Source: Hoeflea_A sp965228785
Lineage (GTDB): Bacteria > Pseudomonadota > Alphaproteobacteria > Rhizobiales > Rhizobiaceae
Length of the DNA stretch: 64,000 bases
Direction of reading: 5' to 3'
Assembly (NCBI GenBank): GCA_965228785.1
Contig: CBDDIF010000002.1
Location: 1,302,001-1,366,000 of the forward strand
A program made the translations under genes and the position numbers. The notes under the pieces were generated by a model, which saw only the letters and a list, made by a program, of their open reading frames with translations, was not told where the DNA came from and searched no databases. Each line of letters opens with the position of its first letter. The first letter of the stretch is position 1. Positions 24,908 to 33,621 of the stretch are shown here, piece after piece.

Positions 24908-26595
24908 GCGGTGACAAACTTGACCCGATTCGCCTGGAGATAATCGCCAACGGGCTGCGCTCCATCGCAGACGAGTGCTTTGTCGCCCTGATGCGGTCGG
25001 CCTATTCGACCAACATCAAGGAACGCAGAGACCACTCCATCGCCATCGTCGACCGAAATGGCCGGCTGGTCGTCCAGGCAGCGTTGACCCTGCCCATCCA
25101 TATCGCATCGATGAGCGGCCTGATGCGTTGTGTGCTCGAGAAATTCGGCGACGACATTCACGAGGGCGACGTGTTCGTGGCCAATGATCCGCATACGGCC
25201 GGCGGCACTCACCTGCCCGACATCAACTACGCCAAGCCGATCTTCATCGACGGCGAGTTGATCGCTTTCATCTGCAACATTGCCCATCACGCCGATATCG
25301 GTGGCATGGTGCCGGGCTCCATGGCCGGCGGCATGTCTGAGATCTACCAAGAAGGCCTGCGCATCCCAGTGGTCAAACTGTTCCGCCGGGGCGAATTGCA
25401 GGCCGACATCATGGATATCCTGCTCCTCAACGTGCGGGTCCCCGACGAACGGCGCGGCGACCATAACGCCCAGATCGCTTCATGCAATCTCGGCGCCCGA
25501 CGGTTTCAAGAGGTGGTGGGTGTGCACGGTCTGGGCAACGTGCTCACCGCTTTCGATGAGATCATCGACCGGACCGCACTCAGAATGCGCGCTGCGATCG
25601 CCGAAATCCCCGATGGCACCTTTGAATTCGAAGATTTCATGGACGGCGACGGCATCAGCACCTTTGACATTCCGATCCGTCTGGCGCTGACCGTCAATGG
25701 CGACCGGATCAAGCTCGATTTCACCGGCACGAGCCCGCAGGTGGCCGGCAACATCAACACGACGCTGAATGCAGTCCAGGCGAGCGTGTGCTATGCGCTG
25801 ATCGCCGTGCTCGATTCCGAACTGCCGAGCAATCAGGGTGTGCTCGATGTTGTCGACATCTATATCGAGCCTGCAACATTGCTCAATTCCCAGTTTCCGG
25901 CACCGGTTGCCGCCCGCGCCCACTCCTGCCAACGGGCGATCGATGTGGTGCTCGGAGCGCTGTCTCAGGCGCTTCCCGATCGGGTGATTGCCGCCGCAAA
26001 CGGCGCCAATACGACGGCTGTGTTCTCCGGCGTCGATCCCCGCACGGGGAACCCGTATCTCTACCTGGAAACGCTGGGCGGCGGCATGGGCGCTCGTGCC
26101 ACCAAGGACGGCAAGGATGGCGTTCAGGTCGGCATAACCAACACTTCGAACCTGCCGGTGGAATCCATCGAGCAGGAATATCCGCTGCGCGTCGAGGAAT
26201 ACAGCCTTGTCGAAGACTCAGGTGGCGCCGGCAGATTTCGTGGTGGCATGGGATTGCGGCGAATCGTGACGCCGGTCGATCACACCTGTGTCTTCAACGG
26301 CGCCGGCGAACGGTTCCGTTACAAGCCCTGGGGGTTGTTCGGCGGTGAAGCAGGAGGCTCCGGCCAGTTTCTGCTGCGCAACGGCGACGGAGAACGTCGC
26401 CTCGACGACAAACCCGGCGAAGTGTCGGTTTCCACCGACGCGCGGGTCGTCATCGAAACACCCGGAGCCGGCGGGTATGGCCACCCGGCCGAACGCTCCG
26501 AAGCGGCCGTCGAAACCGACCTCGGCAGCGGCAAATACTCGGCCGCATTCATCGAGCGGCACTACGCCGGTCCCAGCAAGCGAAAGGCAAGCTGA
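24904..26595 (+). CDS. hyuB: Hydantoinase/oxoprolinase family protein, subunit B
   Basis: A 563-residue HyuB-type partner of the upstream subunit. Family features are DPIRLEIIANGLRSIADE at the N-terminus, VFVANDPHTAGGTHLPDI, HHADIGGMVPGSM (metal-type histidines), and the glycine-rich C-terminal ETPGAGGYGHP. It is coupled to subunit A by an ATGA overlap and to the next gene by a TGATG overlap, so it is in the same operon. With subunit A it should cleave an amide or lactam bond at the cost of ATP, or carboxylate a ketone. Confidence 0.92.
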   Translation: MSGDKLDPIRLEIIANGLRSIADECFVALMRSAYSTNIKERRDHSIAIVDRNGRLVVQAALTLPIHIASMSGLMRCVLEKFGDDIHEGDVFVANDPHTAGGTHLPDINYAKPIFIDGELIAFICNIAHHADIGGMVPGSMAGGMSEIYQEGLRIPVVKLFRRGELQADIMDILLLNVRVPDERRGDHNAQIASCNLGARRFQEVVGVHGLGNVLTAFDEIIDRTALRMRAAIAEIPDGTFEFEDFMDGDGISTFDIPIRLALTVNGDRIKLDFTGTSPQVAGNINTTLNAVQASVCYALIAVLDSELPSNQGVLDVVDIYIEPATLLNSQFPAPVAARAHSCQRAIDVVLGALSQALPDRVIAAANGANTTAVFSGVDPRTGNPYLYLETLGGGMGARATKDGKDGVQVGITNTSNLPVESIEQEYPLRVEEYSLVEDSGGAGRFRGGMGLRRIVTPVDHTCVFNGAGERFRYKPWGLFGGEAGGSGQFLLRNGDGERRLDDKPGEVSVSTDARVVIETPGAGGYGHPAERSEAAVETDLGSGKYSAAFIERHYAGPSKRKAS

Positions 26596-27614
26596 TGCGT
26601 GTTTATTCCATGGTACGGTGCAAGCGGCTGGAGGGTTTTCCCGATGCCATAGCCCGGGCTGAGAAACTCGGATATGACGGCACGACATTGCTGGAGTTGA
26701 CCGTGCCGCCGACGCTTTCGGCTGTGGCCGGCGCGATGACCACGAGCAAGGTCAACCTTCTGACCGGTGTGTTTGTCGCCTTTCCGCGCAGCCCGATGGC
26801 TACCGCCTATGACGCCTATTCCATTCAGTCGCTTTCGAAAGGCCGGTTTCAGCTCGGTATCGGCAGCCAGATCAAGGCCCATCTGACCCGACGTTTCGGC
26901 GTTGATTTCCAACCCCCGGTCAAACGCATGCGTGACTATATCAAGGCGTTGCACGCCATCTGGGACTGCTGGCAAAACGGAACCAAGCTCGATTACGATG
27001 GTGAGTTTTACAAGCTCAACCTCATGATCCCTTACTACGACCCGGGCCCGTTGGAATATCCTCGCGTCCCGATCCACGTAGCGGCGATCAACAGGCTGAT
27101 GTGCCAGCTGACCGGTGAATTGGCCGACGGCCACTTGCCGGGCGATCCGATCACCGACAAATGGCACGCCGAGGTGATGCTGCCCAATCTGGAAATCGGC
27201 GCCAAGAAGGCCGGGCGTTCACTGAAGGACATCGATCTTGGGAGCTACGGTTTCGTCGGCTGTGCCGCCAACGACGAAGGCCTCGAACGGGTCCGCGAAG
27301 GACTGAAGGAACGTGTGGCGTTCTACTCCTCTACGCCGGAATACGAGAAGATGCTCGAAATGCACGGCTGGAACGTCAACCTGTCGGATTTCATCTCCAT
27401 GGCACGCGAACACCGCTGGTCGGAAATGGGGCGGCTGGTCTCAGACGAAATGCTGGAAGCCTATGCAGTCATCGCCAAGCCCGCCGATCTGCCAGCCGCG
27501 CTCAAAAAGCGATTTGGCGGCCAGGTCAATCGCATCCAGATCGACGAAACCTGGTTCGACGGTCTGTCGGACGACGACATTGCGTCGCTCGTGGCCGAGA
27601 TCAAGAAGATTTAG
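26595..27614 (+). CDS. LLM-class oxidoreductase, probably F420-dependent (first copy)
   Basis: A 339-residue luciferase-like TIM-barrel protein. Features are FPDAIARAEKLGYDGTTLLE, the barrel core LSKGRFQLGIGSQIKAHLTRRFG, and YPRVPIHVAAINRLMCQLTGELADGHLPG. The GIGSQ and substrate-length pattern resemble the F420-using branch rather than FMN-monooxygenases, and the operon's own F420 biosynthesis genes support that cofactor. It would reduce or oxidise a substrate by hydride transfer with F420. The reaction is unknown. Confidence 0.85.
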   Translation: MRVYSMVRCKRLEGFPDAIARAEKLGYDGTTLLELTVPPTLSAVAGAMTTSKVNLLTGVFVAFPRSPMATAYDAYSIQSLSKGRFQLGIGSQIKAHLTRRFGVDFQPPVKRMRDYIKALHAIWDCWQNGTKLDYDGEFYKLNLMIPYYDPGPLEYPRVPIHVAAINRLMCQLTGELADGHLPGDPITDKWHAEVMLPNLEIGAKKAGRSLKDIDLGSYGFVGCAANDEGLERVREGLKERVAFYSSTPEYEKMLEMHGWNVNLSDFISMAREHRWSEMGRLVSDEMLEAYAVIAKPADLPAALKKRFGGQVNRIQIDETWFDGLSDDDIASLVAEIKKI

Positions 27615-27623
27615 CGGGGCGGA

Positions 27624-29126
27624 ATGAACAACGACGCCACTAGGCCTGATATCGGAATGCCTCGCGACTTTATTGCCGAGGAATGGGCGCGTTTGTGCAG
27701 ACGCAATCCAAACGCGCTGGCGGTTGCTGAACCGGAGCGCCAGGTCACGGTCAGCGAACTCATCACCCTGGCCCGGCACCGCGCCGGTCAATTGATCGCC
27801 CAAGGTGTTGAGCCGGGGTGCCGCGTCATTGTTGCCCGACCCAACGTCATTGAATTCGTCGTCGACTATCTGGCGGTCCGGCTTTGCGGCGGCGTTCTCG
27901 TCAATCTGCCCTGGGCCGCCGGTACCACGATCACCGAATTGGCCGAAATCCTTGATGCACGTTGTGTCATCCTCACCGAGCATCTGGTTGGCGACAATCC
28001 TTTGTTCGACCAGCTAGGCGACCGTCGATTCCGCCCCGATGAGGACGCTCCCATCGGTCCATCGCAACCGATCTCATGTGCTTCCGACGACATCATCTGG
28101 CTTGCCTGTACGTCGGGCACCACCGGGACGCCGAAGGCCGCCAAACACACGGCTACCACCCTGGAGCGGCAGACCGAGGTCTTTGCCGAGCATTTCGGCC
28201 TGACATCCGACGATCCCATCCTGGTGTCTTCGCCCGTCGGCCATGCCGTCGCTCTGTTGTTCGGCGTGCGGATGGCGCTGCTGCTCGACTCCGTCATGGT
28301 GCTGGTGCCACGCTGGCGGGTCGAGACCGCTGTCGACCTGATCGAACGACATGGATGCAGCTTCACGGTCGCACCCACACCGTTTCTGATGGACATTGTA
28401 AGCTGGGCCGAGAAACACGGTAGCGATCGGTTGAAGTCCCTGCGCTTTTTCCCGTCCGCCGGCGCGCCTGTTCCACGCTCGCTCGTGAAGCGGGGTCTGA
28501 CCGCCCTGCCCGACTGCCAGATCTGGTCCTACTTCGGAACATCGGAAGCCGGCGCGGTAACCGCGGTCCCGCTCGATGCAGCCCTGGAACACCGACTCGA
28601 TACGGATGGTATCGCCTTGCCCGGCACGACAACGCGGGTGGTCGACGGCGAACTCGAACTTCACAGCCCGCAGCAGATGATGACGGGTTACTGGAGCGGC
28701 GATCCTGGTGGTCGTCTCAAACCCGATGGCTGGTACGCCACCGGAGATGCCGCGGTTCAGCGGCCCGATGGATATATCCGCATGATCGGTCGAGCGCGCG
28801 ACATCATCCTGCGCGGCGGGGAGAACATTTCGCCGCTGGAAATCGAAAACGTGTTGCATGGGCACCCGTGTGTCGAAGACGTGGCGATTGTTGCCTACCC
28901 GGATGACCGTTTGGGCTCGCGCCTCGCCGCGGTCGTGGTCGAATCCGGACCGGTGACACTCAACGACCTGCGCGCCTTTTGCGAACAGCACGGACTGGAC
29001 AAGGCAAAGTGGCCGGAATTCGCGACGACGATCGACAAGATCCCGCTGACGGCAATCGGCAAGGTGCAGCGCGGCGAGTTGGAAGAGTTGGTTCAGAAAG
29101 AGCTCGAACACCGCCGGTCGGCCTGA
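27624..29126 (+). CDS. AMP-binding acyl-CoA ligase
   Basis: A 500-residue adenylate-forming enzyme. The phosphate loop is LACTSGTTGTPKAAKHT, the A5-like motif is WSYFGTSEAGAVT, the A7-A8 region is WYATGDAAV and GRARDIILRGGENISPLEIE, and the catalytic Lys is in LTAIGKVQRGEL. It should activate a carboxylic acid made in the pathway to its CoA thioester. It sits between two LLM oxidoreductase genes, 9 bases after the first. Acid class (aliphatic or aromatic) is not clear from sequence. Confidence 0.9.
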   Translation: MNNDATRPDIGMPRDFIAEEWARLCRRNPNALAVAEPERQVTVSELITLARHRAGQLIAQGVEPGCRVIVARPNVIEFVVDYLAVRLCGGVLVNLPWAAGTTITELAEILDARCVILTEHLVGDNPLFDQLGDRRFRPDEDAPIGPSQPISCASDDIIWLACTSGTTGTPKAAKHTATTLERQTEVFAEHFGLTSDDPILVSSPVGHAVALLFGVRMALLLDSVMVLVPRWRVETAVDLIERHGCSFTVAPTPFLMDIVSWAEKHGSDRLKSLRFFPSAGAPVPRSLVKRGLTALPDCQIWSYFGTSEAGAVTAVPLDAALEHRLDTDGIALPGTTTRVVDGELELHSPQQMMTGYWSGDPGGRLKPDGWYATGDAAVQRPDGYIRMIGRARDIILRGGENISPLEIENVLHGHPCVEDVAIVAYPDDRLGSRLAAVVVESGPVTLNDLRAFCEQHGLDKAKWPEFATTIDKIPLTAIGKVQRGELEELVQKELEHRRSA

Positions 29127-29147
29127 TCGGTGAAGAGGGAGAATGAC

Positions 29148-30080
29148 ATGACCAGGGTTCAGGTCGGATTTCACGTCGATGGCGATGTCTGGGAACCGCA
29201 TCAGATTAAGGGCGTTGAAGATGCCGGCTTCGACTTGCTGACGACGGGCGAACACATGGTTTTCTTCCGTCCGATCCTCGACGTCGTCACTGTTCTTTCT
29301 TATGCCGCCGCCGTCACTGACAGGATCAAGCTGGTGCCTTCGACGTTGATCCTGCCGCTTCGGCATCCGACCATCATCGCCAAGGAATTGACCTCGCTCG
29401 ATATCCTGTCGAAAGGCCGTTTGATCGCGTCTGTCGGCATCGGCGGAGACTATCCGCGCGAATTTCCGGCCTGTGGCGTGTCCATGAAGGAACGTGGCAA
29501 GCGTGCCAATGAGGGCATTGAGATCATGCGCAAATACTGGAGCGGCGAACGCTTCAGATACGACGGCGCGATGTTTCAGTTGGAAGACGTCGACATGTTG
29601 CCACCGCCACACCAGGCGGGTGGTCCCCCACTGTGGGTCTGCGGCCGCAGCGACCCGGCCATGAAGCGCGCCGCGCGGCTCGGTGATGGCTGGCAGCCCT
29701 ATATGTACACACCGGACATGCTGGCGGAGTCCGTCGTCAAAGTGCGGGAATTCGCGGACGAATACGATCGGCCGCTCGCTGACGACTTTGCCTTCACGAG
29801 TTTCATGTATGTCAGCATGCACGACGACGTGCAGGAGGCACGCAATCGGGCCATCGAGCAGTTGAGCTTCCGTTTCAACATGCCGTTCGAAAAGATCGTC
29901 GACAAATACTGTGCCTATGGCCCCGCCGACAGGATCGTCGAGCACCTTGCCCATTACGTAGAAGCCGGTGCAAACCACATCATCATTGCGCTGGTCATGC
30001 CGCCGGAGGAGCGGATGGATTATGTCGGCAAGTTTGCCGATGAGATCCTGCCACGCCTCCAGGCGATGAAGGCGGCCTGA
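29148..30080 (+). CDS. LLM-class oxidoreductase, probably F420-dependent (second copy)
   Basis: A 310-residue luciferase-like protein with VGFHVDGDVWEPHQIKGVEDAGFDLLTTGEHMVF (N-terminal barrel), LSKGRLIASVGIGGDYPREFPACG and GGPPLWVCGRSDPAMKRAARLGDGWQPYMYTP, a layout common in predicted F420-dependent enzymes. It is only distantly similar to the first LLM protein, so the two probably do different steps. The ATG at 29148 has GAGGGA 7 bases upstream; the earlier GTG at 29130 is less likely. It may cooperate with the acyl-CoA ligase just before it. Confidence 0.86.
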   Translation: MTRVQVGFHVDGDVWEPHQIKGVEDAGFDLLTTGEHMVFFRPILDVVTVLSYAAAVTDRIKLVPSTLILPLRHPTIIAKELTSLDILSKGRLIASVGIGGDYPREFPACGVSMKERGKRANEGIEIMRKYWSGERFRYDGAMFQLEDVDMLPPPHQAGGPPLWVCGRSDPAMKRAARLGDGWQPYMYTPDMLAESVVKVREFADEYDRPLADDFAFTSFMYVSMHDDVQEARNRAIEQLSFRFNMPFEKIVDKYCAYGPADRIVEHLAHYVEAGANHIIIALVMPPEERMDYVGKFADEILPRLQAMKAA

Positions 30081-30090
30081 GGCGGTTGGA

Positions 30091-30552
30091 ATGAAGCACC
30101 CACTGACAGTCGATGACATCCAGGAACATGTTAGTCGGTCGCTGTATCATCAGATGTTTCGGCCGCGGGTGCTGGAACTCGACAATGATGCGCTGCGCCT
30201 GGTCCTCAAGGTGCATTGGTGCCCGCAATTCGAACGGCAACCCGACACGGATCAATGGCACGGTGGCGTCATTGCTTCGCTGGTTGATATCACCGGCTGC
30301 TACGCTCTAATGCTGGTCGCCAAGGGACCAATGCTGACCTTGAATTTCAGCACGGATTTTTTGCGCCTGGCAGAGAGAACCGACTTGACTGCGACCGCGC
30401 GCGTGCGCCGCGCCGGCCGAACAGCGGGCTTCGTCGATGTCGACGTCGACGATGATAGCGGCAGGCTCGTAGCGGTCGGGCGTGCCTGTTACGCGATCCG
30501 GCCGTCGCAAACAGATCCGCCAACGGACACTATCGGGAGGCAATCCTCATGA
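30091..30552 (+). CDS. Hotdog-fold thioesterase (PaaI-like)
   Basis: A 153-residue single hotdog domain. The helix motif QWHGGVIASLVDITGCYAL carries the Asp expected at the active site in PaaI-type thioesterases, and LTLNFSTDFLR is the matching strand. It would hydrolyse an acyl-CoA, releasing CoA from the product of the upstream ligase and its follow-on steps. The gene overlaps the F420 reductase gene by four bases, with that gene's GGGAGG inside it. Confidence 0.86.
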   Translation: MKHPLTVDDIQEHVSRSLYHQMFRPRVLELDNDALRLVLKVHWCPQFERQPDTDQWHGGVIASLVDITGCYALMLVAKGPMLTLNFSTDFLRLAERTDLTATARVRRAGRTAGFVDVDVDDDSGRLVAVGRACYAIRPSQTDPPTDTIGRQSS

Positions 30553-31220
30553 CGGACCAAACCAGCACAATCGGCATTGTCGGCGGCACTGGTGCCCTTG
30601 GCGCAGGCCTGGCGCTGCGGTGGGCACGCGCCGGGCATACCATCACGATCGGATCGCGCGATGCCGACCGCGCTGCCGCCATCGCCCAGGAGCTGTCGGA
30701 GAAGGCCGGTGCTCCGATCTCGGGAACCGACAATGCCGCAGTTGCCGCGACCGCTGACATCGTCGTAATGACCGTTCCCTATGCGAACCATGAGGCGACA
30801 CTCGAGACGATAAAACCCCACCTGGATGGCAAGATCCTGATCGACGTTACGGTTCCGCTGGTCCCGCCCAAGGTGCGCACTGTGCAATTGCCAGAGGGCG
30901 GCTCCGCGGCAAAGGCAGCACAGGAGACGCTCGGTGAGGGCGTCAAGGTGGTGTCGGCGTTCCAGAACGTGGCAGCCGCCCACCTTGCCGATCTCGACCA
31001 CGGCATCGATTGTGACGTGCTGGTATGCGGAAACGATCCGGAAGCACGAGCGTGTGTGGTTCAACTCGCCGAGGATGCCGGCATGACCGCCTGGCACGCA
31101 GGGCGCATTGCCAATTCAACCGTCGCCGAAGCGCTGACATCAGCGCTGATTTTCATCAACGGACAGTACAAGATCCCCGGCGCTGGCATCCGCATCACGG
31201 GAACACCGCAAGGTGCCTAG
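30549..31220 (+). CDS. npdG: NADPH:coenzyme F420 oxidoreductase
   Basis: A 223-residue protein with the dinucleotide loop GIVGGTGALGAGLALRWARAG and the NADP-selecting SRDADRA after beta-2. It continues with IVVMTVPYANHEATLETI and VVSAFQNVAA, as in archaeal and actinobacterial F420:NADP oxidoreductases. It links the F420 pool to NADPH, recharging F420H2 for the two LLM enzymes. It is coupled to the thioesterase gene by ATGA and followed 3 bases later by cofE. Confidence 0.92.
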   Translation: MTDQTSTIGIVGGTGALGAGLALRWARAGHTITIGSRDADRAAAIAQELSEKAGAPISGTDNAAVAATADIVVMTVPYANHEATLETIKPHLDGKILIDVTVPLVPPKVRTVQLPEGGSAAKAAQETLGEGVKVVSAFQNVAAAHLADLDHGIDCDVLVCGNDPEARACVVQLAEDAGMTAWHAGRIANSTVAEALTSALIFINGQYKIPGAGIRITGTPQGA

Positions 31221-31223
31221 GCG

Positions 31224-32003
31224 ATGCCCAACCCGCTAACCATACAGGCCGTCGACCACGTGCCCATGATCGAACCAGGCGACGACCTGGCGACAATCAT
31301 CACCGACGCGCTGGCTGAAAGCGGGCTTGCTCTTCAGAACGGCGACATTCTTGTCCTGGCGCAGAAAATTGTTTCCAAGTCGGAGGGCCGCCTGATTGAT
31401 CTTTCTACGGTCGAGCCCGGTGAAAGGGCAGTCGAGATTGCTAGGGCCACTGAGAAGGACCCAAGGCTGGTTGAGGTCGTGCTCTCCGAGAGCCGAGGCA
31501 TCATCCGCCAGGCGCCCGGCGTCTTGATCACTGAACATCGCAACGGCTGGATGATGGCGAATGCGGGGATCGACGCCTCAAACGTAGCCTCGCCGCAGGG
31601 CCAGGAAAATGTACTGCTGTTGCCGCTCGATCCCGACGATAGCTGCGTCCGAATCCGGCAAGCGCTGTACGACCGCACCGACGCGGATATAGGCGTCGTG
31701 ATCAATGACAGTTTCGGACGCCCGTGGCGACTTGGGACGACGGGCATTGCGATTGGTGCAGCCGGTATCCCAAGCCTATGGGACCGGCGTGGTGACACAG
31801 ACCTGTTCGGTCGCGAGCTGCAGGTCAGCCAACAGGCGATCGCCGACGAAATCGCAGCCGCGGCATCGCTTGTTCAGGGTCAAGGTGCGGAAGGGCGTCC
31901 GGTAGTGCTGATGCGCGGTCTCGACTTTCACGGATCCGATCGTCCACCCTCTCGGCCGGCAGCAGACCTGCTGCGTCCTTCCCGCGAGGACCTGTTCCGA
32001 TGA
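31224..32003 (+). CDS. cofE: Coenzyme F420-0:L-glutamate ligase (CofE), single domain
   Basis: A 259-residue ligase that adds gamma-linked glutamates to F420-0 with GTP. Recognised features are VDHVPMIEPGDDLATIITDAL, GDILVLAQKIVSKSEGRLIDLSTVEPG, RQAPGVLITEHRNGWMMANAGIDASN and DIGVVINDSFGRPWRLGTTGIAIG. It stops at the end of the CofE domain; the C-terminal FMN nitroreductase-like domain of actinobacterial FbiB (dehydro-F420 reductase) is absent. It overlaps cofD by four bases. Confidence 0.94.
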   Translation: MPNPLTIQAVDHVPMIEPGDDLATIITDALAESGLALQNGDILVLAQKIVSKSEGRLIDLSTVEPGERAVEIARATEKDPRLVEVVLSESRGIIRQAPGVLITEHRNGWMMANAGIDASNVASPQGQENVLLLPLDPDDSCVRIRQALYDRTDADIGVVINDSFGRPWRLGTTGIAIGAAGIPSLWDRRGDTDLFGRELQVSQQAIADEIAAAASLVQGQGAEGRPVVLMRGLDFHGSDRPPSRPAADLLRPSREDLFR

Positions 32004-32962
32004 CCGACGGCACCCTAATAGCCCTGTCGGGAGGCGTCGGTGGCGCCAAGCTGGTGCTCGGCCTCGCCCATGTGCTGCCGCCCGAACGGTTGCTGGTGGT
32101 GACCAACACCGGAGACGATTTCGACCATTTCGGCCTGCGCATTTGTCCGGATACCGATACGGTTATCTACACGCTTTCCAATCTCGCAGACCCGGAACGC
32201 GGTTGGGGCCGCGTCGATGAAAGCTGGAATTTCATGAAAGCCGTGACCGAACTCGGTGGCGAGGACTGGTTCAACCTCGGCGACCGCGATCTGGCATTGC
32301 ACGTTCTGAGAACGAAACAGTTAAAGACGGGAGCCAGCCTGAGTGAGGTCACCGCCGGTATAGCCGAGAACCTTGGCATTGCGGTACCGATCGTGCCGAT
32401 GTGCGATGAGCCGGTGGCGACCATGGTCGACACGCCGCAGGGCCGGTTGGCGTTTCAGCATTATTTCGTGCGCGAGCGCTGTGTGCCGCAGGTGAAAGGT
32501 TTTGAATTTGAAGGCATCGATGCGGCGCGTCCCGCTCCGGCCTTGGTCGAGGCGCTCGCCGCCGAGCCGGACGCCATTGTCCTGGCACCATCGAATCCAT
32601 TTGTCAGCGTTGCACCCATACTCACCGTGCCCGGGATGCGAACGCTATTGCGGAACTGTGGGGCACCGATCGTCGCGGTCTCACCCATTGTCGGCGGCAG
32701 GGCACTCAAAGGTCCGGCGGCGAAGATGATGGACGAGCTCGGCACGCCAGTGTCGGCATTGGAGATTGCTCGCCACTATATCGAATTCATCGACGGGCTT
32801 GTGATCGACGAGACCGATGCCGATTTAGCGCCGGCCATCGAGGAACTCGGTATCCGGACGCACATCGCGCCAACCATCATGCGCAGCCTCGATGATCGCA
32901 TCGATCTTGCCCGCCAAACTGTCGATTTTGCCACCCGACTTCGTGAGAGCGTACGCCGATGA
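32000..32962 (+). CDS. cofD: 2-phospho-L-lactate transferase (CofD/FbiA)
   Basis: A 320-residue enzyme that joins the activated three-carbon acid to the Fo chromophore to make F420-0 or dehydro-F420-0. Features are the N-terminal ALSGGVGGAKLVLGLAHVL, VVTNTGDDFDHFGLRICPDTDTVIYTL, NLGDRDLALHVLRT and PSNPFVSVAPILTVPG, all typical of the family. ATGA overlaps tie it to cofE before and cofC after. Confidence 0.95.
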   Translation: MTDGTLIALSGGVGGAKLVLGLAHVLPPERLLVVTNTGDDFDHFGLRICPDTDTVIYTLSNLADPERGWGRVDESWNFMKAVTELGGEDWFNLGDRDLALHVLRTKQLKTGASLSEVTAGIAENLGIAVPIVPMCDEPVATMVDTPQGRLAFQHYFVRERCVPQVKGFEFEGIDAARPAPALVEALAAEPDAIVLAPSNPFVSVAPILTVPGMRTLLRNCGAPIVAVSPIVGGRALKGPAAKMMDELGTPVSALEIARHYIEFIDGLVIDETDADLAPAIEELGIRTHIAPTIMRSLDDRIDLARQTVDFATRLRESVRR

Positions 32963-33621
32963 CCGAGATCATTGTCCCGATCAAGGACCTTTCACACGCC
33001 AAGCAGCGCCTTTCCGGCGTACTCTCACCTCATAACCGTGCCGGTCTGGTGATGGCCATGCTGCGGGATCTGCTGTCTGCGGCGAGCACAGTCGATGGGT
33101 GTCGGATATGGCTGATTGCAAGCGACGACGACATCCTCGATATCGGCAGGTCATTCGGCGCCCAGGTCATTCGCGAGCCGATATCCCGAGGGTATAACGA
33201 AGCCGTTGCCCAGGCTTTGGCAACCGTGACGACGGAAAAGCCCATTGCGGTGCTGCCGGGTGATCTACCGCTTGCAACAAGCAGCGAAATCGCCGCTCTG
33301 ACCGCATCCGAGGACAAGACACCGACAATCCGCATCGCAAGCGCGCGCGACGGCTGTGGAACCAACGGACTTTTTTTGTCTCAGCCACGGTTGCTCTCAC
33401 CGGCATTTGGCACCGACAGTTTTGTCCGCCATTCCCGTGCATCACGGGCGATTGGGGTGCAACCGGAGCATGTCCGTGCACCGGGTCTGGCCTTCGATAT
33501 CGATACACCAACAGATCTCGTTGACTTCGTCGAAGCCTCCACAGGAGGCGCTACCGGCCGCTTTCTGAGCGGATTGGAGGACAGCAACCACTATCGCAAT
33601 CTTGAAAGGGGCGCCGCATGA
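32959..33621 (+). CDS. cofC: 2-phospho-L-lactate/phosphoenolpyruvate guanylyltransferase (CofC/FbiD)
   Basis: A 220-residue nucleotidyltransferase that activates the three-carbon phospho-acid with GTP for CofD. Features are IVPIKDLSHAKQRLSGVLSP at the N-terminus, REPISRGYNEAVAQAL and VLPGDLPLAT. Whether it prefers 2-phospholactate, phosphoenolpyruvate or 3-phosphoglycerate cannot be read safely from the sequence. Coupled by four-base overlaps to cofD and fbiC. Confidence 0.93.
   Translation: MTEIIVPIKDLSHAKQRLSGVLSPHNRAGLVMAMLRDLLSAASTVDGCRIWLIASDDDILDIGRSFGAQVIREPISRGYNEAVAQALATVTTEKPIAVLPGDLPLATSSEIAALTASEDKTPTIRIASARDGCGTNGLFLSQPRLLSPAFGTDSFVRHSRASRAIGVQPEHVRAPGLAFDIDTPTDLVDFVEASTGGATGRFLSGLEDSNHYRNLERGAA

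Noticed and set aside
28074..30119. A minus-strand reading frame of about 680 codons opposite the ligase and second LLM genes
   Set aside because: It is a shadow frame caused by codon bias; the plus-strand genes have complete family motifs.
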